A stretch of DNA of 20,907 nucleotides from Candidatus Methylomirabilota bacterium (lineage in GTDB: Bacteria; Methylomirabilota; Methylomirabilia; Methylomirabilales; CSP1-5), in the NCBI GenBank assembly GCA_022615475.1, contig JAKEGQ010000087.1:1-20907 (forward strand), in the 5' to 3' direction. The notes beneath the pieces were generated by a model that was not told the DNA's origin, searched no databases, and saw only the letters and a list, made by a program, of their open reading frames with translations. Below, piece by piece: positions 15,967 to 20,907 of this stretch. Each line of letters opens with the position of its first letter. Position 1 is the stretch's first letter. The position numbers and the translations under genes were made by a program.

Positions 15967-17433
15967 ATGACGCAGACAGGTGAAGTCGTCCGGCAGATGT
16001 ATATCAAGGGGAAGTGGGTTGAAGCCAAGAGCGGGAAGACGTTCAAGGTGATCAACCCTGCCACGGGTGAAACGGTGGCGGAGATTCCTGATGGAGCAAC
16101 AGAGGACGCCCGTCTGGCCATCAACACCGCTCACGAGGCCTTCAAATCCTGGTCCCGCGTCTCGCCGGTAGAGCGGTCTCGCACTCTGGAAAAGGCCTTC
16201 AAGCTGATGACCGAGCGGCGGGACGAGCTGGCCAAGCTGATCACGCTGGAGAACGGGAAGCCCTTTGAGGAGGCGAAAAAGGAGGTAGGGTTCGGCGCCG
16301 GGTACTTTGACTGGTTCGCCGGCGAGGCCCGGCGGGTCTACGGTGAGGTGATCCCCTCCCCGGCAGGGTCGAGACGATTCTGGATGATCCGGCAGCCGGT
16401 AGGCGTGGTTGCCGCAATCACCCCCTGGAACTTTCCCGCCACCATGATCACGCGCAAGATCGCGCCCGCGCTGGCCGCCGGCTGCACCGTGGTCCTCAAG
16501 CCTGCCGAGCAGACCCCGCTCACCGCCTTGGCGATCACCAAGATCCTCCACGACGTCGGACTGCCACCCGGGGTCCTGAATGTCGTGACCGCCCTCAATC
16601 CCGAGCCGATCGGCAAAGAATTCCTGACGAATCCGTTAGTCCGCAAGATCGGTTTCACCGGCTCGACCGAGGTGGGGAAGCTCCTCATGCGCGGCGCGGC
16701 GGATCAGTTGAAACGCGTTTCCTTTGAACTGGGGGGGAATGCCCCATTCATCGTCTTCGAAGATGCCGACTTTGACGCCGCCCTGGATGGGGCGGTAGGG
16801 ATGAAGTATCTCCGGGTAGCCGGTCAGTCCTGCATCTGTGCGAACCGGATCTACGTCCAGGAGGGCATCGCCGACCGCTTCACCAAGGCTTACGTGGAGA
16901 AGGTGAAAGGGATCAAGGTCGGACACGGATTCGAGCCTGGCGTGGTCATCGGCCCGCTAATCAACAAGGACACCCTGGAGAAGGTCGATCGCTTGGTGAA
17001 GGACGCGGTGAAAAAGGGGGCCAAGGTGGCGGTCGGTGGTGGACGGCTTAAGGAAACGGCTTTTGCGAAGGGCTATTTCTATGCCCCCACGGTCCTCACG
17101 AATGTGACCGAAGAGATGGGGGTGACGCGCGAGGAGATCTTCGGGCCGGTGGCGCCCATCCTGACCTTTCGAACCGAAGGAGAGGTCATCGAACGGGCGA
17201 ACAACACCAACTATGGGCTGGCCAGCTACGTCTTCACCAAGGATCTGGGCCGGGTCTTCCGCATCGCCGAGGCGTTAGAGTATGGATTGGTCGGGGTGAA
17301 CGACGCGGCCGGATACGGCCATGAGACCCCCTTTGGCGGATTCAAAGAGTCGGGTCTGGGCCGAGAAGGAGGCAAGGAGGGGATCGAGGAGTACACCGAG
17401 GCCAAGTCCATCGTCGTCAATCTCCCCCAGTAG
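15967..17433 (+). CDS. gabD: NAD(P)-dependent aldehyde dehydrogenase, succinate-semialdehyde type
   Basis: The 488 residues match the usual ALDH length. Seen are the Rossmann segment ITPWNFPATMITRKIAPALAAG, VLKPAEQTPLTAL, GFTGSTEVGK, the general base E254 in FELGGNAP, and the nucleophile Cys289 in GQSCICANRIYVQEG, then EEIFGPVAP. The CANRIYVQ context and the paired Cys289/Cys291 are typical of GabD-type succinate semialdehyde dehydrogenases. In human ALDH5A1 an equivalent CxC forms a redox-switch disulfide. Related glutarate-semialdehyde and other semialdehyde dehydrogenases share these features, so the substrate is not certain. No 4-aminobutyrate aminotransferase is adjacent. The gene has its own promoter and a strong ribosome binding site. 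Confidence 0.9.
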   Translation: MTQTGEVVRQMYIKGKWVEAKSGKTFKVINPATGETVAEIPDGATEDARLAINTAHEAFKSWSRVSPVERSRTLEKAFKLMTERRDELAKLITLENGKPFEEAKKEVGFGAGYFDWFAGEARRVYGEVIPSPAGSRRFWMIRQPVGVVAAITPWNFPATMITRKIAPALAAGCTVVLKPAEQTPLTALAITKILHDVGLPPGVLNVVTALNPEPIGKEFLTNPLVRKIGFTGSTEVGKLLMRGAADQLKRVSFELGGNAPFIVFEDADFDAALDGAVGMKYLRVAGQSCICANRIYVQEGIADRFTKAYVEKVKGIKVGHGFEPGVVIGPLINKDTLEKVDRLVKDAVKKGAKVAVGGGRLKETAFAKGYFYAPTVLTNVTEEMGVTREEIFGPVAPILTFRTEGEVIERANNTNYGLASYVFTKDLGRVFRIAEALEYGLVGVNDAAGYGHETPFGGFKESGLGREGGKEGIEEYTEAKSIVVNLPQ

Positions 17434-17463
17434 CCCCGTGATCTAAGGAAGTGAGACCCAACG

Positions 17464-17544
17464 ATGGCTGAGATGGAGAGACCAGCGGGTCCTGTCGGAG
17501 GCCGTCCCCGTCCGTCCTCGGAGAACTCACGCGTCATCCCATAG
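17464..17544 (+). CDS. Possible 26-residue leader or small peptide
   Basis: An ATG frame of 26 codons is preceded by AAGGAAGTGAG about 8-10 bases upstream, a credible ribosome binding site. The peptide is rich in Pro, Arg and Glu and has no hydrophobic segment. It lies between the dehydrogenase stop and a region of hairpins before the epimerase gene, so it could be a leader peptide. Chance cannot be excluded for a frame this short. Confidence 0.25.
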   Translation: MAEMERPAGPVGGRPRPSSENSRVIP

Positions 17545-17575
17545 GAGAGAAATGCTGTCGGTGGCGAATTTCTCC
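17544..17575. other. Hairpin after the small frame
   Basis: GGAGAGAAAT (17544-17553) pairs with ATTTCTCC (17568-17575) if one G is bulged, leaving a 14-base loop. A GC-rich tract with three G-runs follows rather than a T-run, so it is not a typical intrinsic terminator. Confidence 0.35.
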
Positions 17576-17589
17576 TGCGGGCGGGCGGG

Positions 17590-17656
17590 GACTAGGCCTC
17601 CGCCACCCGCCGAGGGGAGGATATCGCGATATCTTCCCGAGCTGGTGGGCCTAGTC
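17590..17656. repeat. Long imperfect palindrome upstream of the epimerase gene
   Basis: The outer arms GACTAGGCC (17590-17598) and GGCCTAGTC (17648-17656) are perfect inverted repeats. The core GATATCGCGATATC (17620-17633) is a perfect palindrome, extended to 17615-17638 with one mismatch that is G-U in RNA. Between the arms, CCACC and GGTGG also pair. The whole 67 bases can form one long bulged hairpin or cruciform. It lies 47 bases before ATG 17704. It could be an operator, a leader structure or a small mobile palindromic unit. It is not followed by a T-run. Confidence 0.6.
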
Positions 17657-17703
17657 GATGACAGGACCCATTGGCCGTATGTGATGAGGAGAAGGGAAAG
17701 GAA

Positions 17704-18618
17704 ATGTCGTCAGTAGTGTTGGTCTCTGGAGCCACTGGGTTTATCGGCAAAGCGCTGTGCGCGACCCTTAAGGAGCGGGGACAGGTCTTCACGGCGTTGA
17801 GCCGCCGTCCAGAGCGGGCCAAGACGCTTGTGCCGGGCGTGAAAGAGGCGTGGAGGTGGAGGCCGAGATTGGAACCGGCCCCTCAGGCCGCCATCCAGGG
17901 AGCGGGTGCGATCGTACACCTGGCGGGCGAAAGCGTGGCCGGGCGATGGAACAAAGAGAAGAAACGGATCATCCGCGACAGCCGGGTCATCGGCACGCGG
18001 CACCTGGTCGAGGCGATCGGCGAGGCCAAGTCGAAACCCGGCGTGCTGGTGTGCGCCTCGGCCATCGGCTACTACGGGAATCGGGGGGACGAGGAACTGA
18101 CCGAAGAGGCCGGTCCGGGCAGTGACTTTCTGGCTGAAGTCTGCCAGGCGTGGGAGGCCGAGGCCAGGCGGGCGGAGGAGCACGGGGTTCGGGTGGTGAT
18201 GCTTCGCAACGGACTCGTGCTGGGCCGGGGAGGCGGGGCGCTCCAACAGATGCTCATTCCCTTCAAGCTGGGCCTCGGGGGACCGGTGGGCAGTGGAAAG
18301 CAGTGGATGTCGTGGGTGCATATCGATGACGTCGTGGGAATCATCCTCCATGCCATCCAGCAGGCGCCTGTCCGAGGGCCCGTGAACGCCACCGCCCCGA
18401 CTCCGGTCCGCAATCGGGAGTTTACCGAGACGCTGGCGCACCTGTTGCGTCGCCCCGCCGTCCTCCCCGCTCCGGCTTTTGGCCTCAAAATCCTCCTCGG
18501 CGAGTTCGCCGATGTCCTGCTCGCCAGCCAGCGGGTGCTGCCCAAGCGAATCCAGGGCGCGGGCTATGGCTTTCGATATTCTAACCTGGAGGCGGCCCTC
18601 GGCGCGATCGTGAGTTAA
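17704..18618 (+). CDS. TIGR01777-type NAD(P)-dependent epimerase (SDR39U1/YfcH-like)
   Basis: The 304-residue protein is an atypical short-chain dehydrogenase. The N-terminal VSGATGFIGKAL (about 7-18) is the nucleotide-binding glycine motif. VHLAGESVAGRWN, ASAIGYYGNRGDEELTEE and VVMLRNGLVLGRGGGALQQM are signature segments of the TIGR01777/YfcH family. SWVHIDDV and the C-terminal block PAPAFGLKILLGEFADVLLASQRVLPKRIQGAGYGFRY (DUF1731) complete it, so the family is clear. Its substrate is unknown in all organisms I recall; cell-division and haem links exist in some. ATG 17704 is the start because of AGGAGAAGGG 8 bases upstream; a longer TTG frame from 17671 lacks this. The small gene at 18645 probably follows in the same transcript. 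Confidence 0.92.
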   Translation: MSSVVLVSGATGFIGKALCATLKERGQVFTALSRRPERAKTLVPGVKEAWRWRPRLEPAPQAAIQGAGAIVHLAGESVAGRWNKEKKRIIRDSRVIGTRHLVEAIGEAKSKPGVLVCASAIGYYGNRGDEELTEEAGPGSDFLAEVCQAWEAEARRAEEHGVRVVMLRNGLVLGRGGGALQQMLIPFKLGLGGPVGSGKQWMSWVHIDDVVGIILHAIQQAPVRGPVNATAPTPVRNREFTETLAHLLRRPAVLPAPAFGLKILLGEFADVLLASQRVLPKRIQGAGYGFRYSNLEAALGAIVS

Positions 18619-18644
18619 GTTCCGCTCAGGCGGTGGAGACACAG

Positions 18645-18965
18645 ATGCCGTTACAGCACAGTAACGTCGATGCAGGACAGATCGAGGCCCTGGTCAAGAA
18701 GCACTTCGGGGGCGACTTCACCTGCTTCGTGACCCGCGATCACCCCTTGGGCCGCTACGTCAAGGGGGAAAGGCCTGATGTGATCGCCCGACCGCGAAAG
18801 GTCTCGTTCCTCACCCTGGGCTATGAGGTGATCGGCCAGTTCAAGGACGAGAATGGCGATGTGCTTGAGTTTTACCGGGATTGGGAGGCAAACCGGGCTC
18901 GCGCCTTTGTCGAGGAGTACAAACGGGCCCTGGGGCATGATCTGCGGTTACAGATGATCGGCTAG
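18645..18965 (+). CDS. Small conserved-looking protein, unknown function
   Basis: The 106-residue product is soluble and acidic-basic mixed, with no signal peptide, helix of membrane length or Cys cluster. Segments such as CFVTRDHPLGRYVKGERPD and TLGYEVIGQFKDENGDVLEFYRDWE suggest a compact alpha-beta fold. I do not recognise the family. ATG 18645 has GGAG 6 bases upstream; GTG 18633 would start inside that site. It begins 26 bases after the epimerase and ends 23 bases before the convergent amidase gene. Confidence 0.7.
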   Translation: MPLQHSNVDAGQIEALVKKHFGGDFTCFVTRDHPLGRYVKGERPDVIARPRKVSFLTLGYEVIGQFKDENGDVLEFYRDWEANRARAFVEEYKRALGHDLRLQMIG

Positions 18966-18988
18966 TGCCGTTCCAACGTATTGCCCGC

Positions 18989-20329
18989 TCAGTCGGCCGC
19001 GACGGCCGCGGCCAGCCAGCGGGCCGTGCGTAGAAGGCGCGCATCCCCGTCGCGCGGGCCGACGAGCTGCACACCGAGCGGCAGGCCGTTCGTGCCCTGC
19101 AGGAGTGGCAGGCTCACCGCGGGCATTCCGCACAGCGTCCACAGCGTGCAGAACGAGGGGTCCCCGGTCGAGGCAAGATCTTTCGGCGCGGTGCCCGGAG
19201 CCGCCGGAGTCAGGATCGCGTCGTAGCGCTGCTCGAACAGCTCCACAAAGCTCTCATGGATCGGCCGGATCCGGGCGACGGCGTGCTTATAGTCAACCGC
19301 GCGCACCTCCCGGCCGCGCTCGAGTTGCGCCCGCAGCGAGTCCGACAAGCGGTCGCGGCCCTCTTTCCACTCCCGCTCGAGATTCGCCGCCATCTCGGCC
19401 TCCATGATCGTCCGGTGCCACTCCCATGCCTCGGCCGCCGACGGGAGCAACTCGACCTCCTCGACGCGGTCGCCCAGGTGCTCGATCAGCTCTCCGAACG
19501 CCTCCTTCGTATCTTCGCCCGCGCGCTCCCAGTGGGGTGTCTTCACGAACGCGAACATCGGCGGCAGCGGCGGCTCTTCGGCTGCCACCTCTGCAAAGGG
19601 GATGCGCGCACGCGGTCGCGTGTCGGGATCTCGCTCGTCGTACCCGATGAGCTGCCCGGCGACCAGCGCGAGATCATGGACCGTGCGCGCGAATACCCCG
19701 ACCTGGTCGAGCGTGCGCGAGAGGGTGAGCATCCCGTGGCGCGGAATGAGCCCGTGGGTCGGCTTGAAGCCGAGCACGCCGCAGAACGCCGCCGGGCGGA
19801 TGACCGAGCCGTTCGTCTGGCTGCCGAGCGCGAGCGGCACCATCCCGGCGGCCACGGCTGCGGCCGAGCCGCTTGACGAGCCACCGGGCGTATGCGCGGG
19901 ATTGTGGGGGTTCCGCGTCTTGCCCGGCGTGTAGGTGGCGAACTCGGTCGTCACCGTCTTGCCCATGATGACGGCGCCCGCGGCCCGCAGCATCGCGACC
20001 ACGGTGGCATCGCGGGAGGGCGTGCGACCGGCGTAGAGCACAGAACCGTACTCGGTCGGCATGTCGGCGGTGTCGAAGATGTCCTTGATTCCCACCGGCA
20101 CACCATGCAATGGTCCGATCGGTCGCCCCTCGAGGCGCCATGCATCGGCCGCGCGCGCCTGCGCGAGGGCGTGATCGGGATCGAGGAACGCCCAGGCCTG
20201 TACCTGCGTGTCCGTCTCCCGAACTCGCGCCAGGCATGCCTCAACCAGCTGCTCCGAGCGGATGAGGCCGTCACGGATCACACGTGCCGCATCCGACGCT
20301 GAGAGTAAGTGAAGGTTTGTCAGGTCCAT
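18989..20329 (-). CDS. Amidase signature (AS) family amidase
   Basis: The 446-residue enzyme has the AS Ser-cisSer-Lys triad: Lys82 in GIKDIFD, cis-Ser151 in TPGGSSSGSAAAVA, and the nucleophile Ser175 in GSQTNGSVIRPAAFCGV. The 24-residue spacing between the two serines is the family norm. The usual GSDTGGS is GSQTNGS here; GSQT/GTQT variants are known in a subgroup of amidases, so activity is expected. It hydrolyses a carboxylic amide to acid and ammonia. It is not the GatA tRNA amidotransferase type, as no gatB or gatC is adjacent. It lies 48 bases downstream of the TRAP large-subunit gene on the same strand, suggesting the transporter imports the substrate (inference). No strong Shine-Dalgarno is seen before ATG 20329. 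Confidence 0.92.
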   Translation of the reverse strand: MDLTNLHLLSASDAARVIRDGLIRSEQLVEACLARVRETDTQVQAWAFLDPDHALAQARAADAWRLEGRPIGPLHGVPVGIKDIFDTADMPTEYGSVLYAGRTPSRDATVVAMLRAAGAVIMGKTVTTEFATYTPGKTRNPHNPAHTPGGSSSGSAAAVAAGMVPLALGSQTNGSVIRPAAFCGVLGFKPTHGLIPRHGMLTLSRTLDQVGVFARTVHDLALVAGQLIGYDERDPDTRPRARIPFAEVAAEEPPLPPMFAFVKTPHWERAGEDTKEAFGELIEHLGDRVEEVELLPSAAEAWEWHRTIMEAEMAANLEREWKEGRDRLSDSLRAQLERGREVRAVDYKHAVARIRPIHESFVELFEQRYDAILTPAAPGTAPKDLASTGDPSFCTLWTLCGMPAVSLPLLQGTNGLPLGVQLVGPRDGDARLLRTARWLAAAVAAD

Positions 20330-20377
20330 CGTGTGGACGTCGCTCTGGGGCCTACAGAGGGAGGCGGATGCGGGTCC

Positions 20378-20907
20378 TCAGCCGCCATACAGGAACTCCG
20401 GGAGCCAGAGCGTCATGCCCGGCCAGATGTACATGAACGCCAGGCACAGGATGACGATCAGCATGTACGGCATCATGCCGGCGAAGATCTGGTTGAGCGT
20501 CACGTGGGGGGGCGACACACCCTTGAGGTAAAAGGCCGCCATCGCCACCGGCGGCGACAGGAATGCCGCCTGGAGGTTGACCGCCACCATGGTGCCGAAG
20601 AGGATCGGGTCGATCTGGAAGTGGCTCAGCATCGGAATGAAGATCGGGCAGAAGATCACGATGATCTCGGTCCATTCGAGCGGCCATCCAAGAAAGAAGA
20701 TGATCGCCTGCGCCATGATCAGGAATCCCACCGGCGAGAGGTCCATCCCCCGTACCCAGCGCTCGATGAGCGCCTGGCCGCCGTGCAGCGCGAACACGCC
20801 GGAGAACAGCGCCGAGCCGATGAAGAGCCAGCACACCATGGCCGTCGTCTTCGCGGTCAGGAACGTCGACTCCTTGATGTTCTGCCACAGCGCCCGCGAC
20901 GTCCGAA
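20378..20907 (-). CDS. dctM: TRAP transporter large permease (DctM family), C-terminal part, cut by window edge
   Basis: About 176 C-terminal residues are present. The frame stays open to the window end, reading SRALWQNIKESTFLTAKTTA before the first internal Met. Hydrophobic helices and FFLGWPLEWTEIIVIFCPIFIPM, FGTMVAVNLQAAFLSPPVAMAAFYLKGV and a C-terminal membrane segment ending WPGMTLWLPEFLYGG are typical of DctM, the 12-helix subunit of sodium-driven TRAP importers. The small subunit (DctQ) and binding protein would lie beyond 20907. The apparent start at 20839 is internal, not the gene start. Its neighbour, the amidase, hints at an amide or carboxylate substrate. Confidence 0.93.
   Translation of the reverse strand, partial: RTSRALWQNIKESTFLTAKTTAMVCWLFIGSALFSGVFALHGGQALIERWVRGMDLSPVGFLIMAQAIIFFLGWPLEWTEIIVIFCPIFIPMLSHFQIDPILFGTMVAVNLQAAFLSPPVAMAAFYLKGVSPPHVTLNQIFAGMMPYMLIVILCLAFMYIWPGMTLWLPEFLYGG

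Noticed and set aside
18966..18988. Bidirectional terminator between the convergent genes
   Set aside because: The gap is only 23 bases and no inverted repeat with a T-run is visible.

Overview
The window is a GC-rich, densely coded bacterial segment. It has no tRNA, rRNA, CRISPR array or recognisable transposase. GTG and TTG starts, very tight gene spacing, an ADP-forming acyl-CoA synthetase, lactate-oxidation (LUD) proteins and a TRAP transporter suggest an uncultured soil or subsurface lineage, for example Methylomirabilota/Rokubacteria or a deltaproteobacterial relative. This placement rests on gene content only and is uncertain.

Region 1 (1-200) is non-coding. It holds nested palindromic repeats built on TTCGAC..CTCAG / CTGAGC..GTCGAA modules, and a separate 15-bp-arm hairpin just ahead of the first gene. 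Region 2 (201-12308) is eight same-strand genes with small gaps or overlaps: an AcuA-like acetyltransferase with a large C-terminal extension, a metallothionein-like Cys-rich protein, a universal stress protein, a Ca2+-type P-type ATPase, a CBS-CBS-BON protein, an unusual HAD phosphatase fused to a HerA/DUF87-like ATPase, phosphoenolpyruvate synthase, and a fused ADP-forming acetate/acyl-CoA ligase. The gene set resembles hypoxia/dormancy regulons such as mycobacterial DosR (Usp, CBS protein, CtpF-type ATPase), combined with carbon-salvage enzymes at the acetyl-CoA and pyruvate/PEP nodes.

Region 3 (12361-15782) has a small membrane protein on the minus strand, divergent from a lactate-utilisation pair: LutC, then a LutB-LutA fusion overlapping it by ATGA. 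Lactate oxidised to pyruvate here could feed the PEP synthase of region 2. Region 4 (15783-17433) is an aldehyde dehydrogenase of the succinate-semialdehyde type behind its own sigma70-like promoter. Region 5 (17434-18965) has an intergenic stretch with a tiny possible ORF and a long imperfect palindrome, then a TIGR01777-type epimerase and a small unknown protein. Region 6 (18989-20907, minus strand) is an amidase downstream of a TRAP transporter large subunit that runs off the window edge. Together these look like an uptake and hydrolysis pair.

The items most worth following are the HAD-ATPase fusion, the two-part AcuA-like protein sharing an operon with its plausible target enzyme, the DosR-like operon without a visible regulator, and the palindrome ahead of the epimerase gene.
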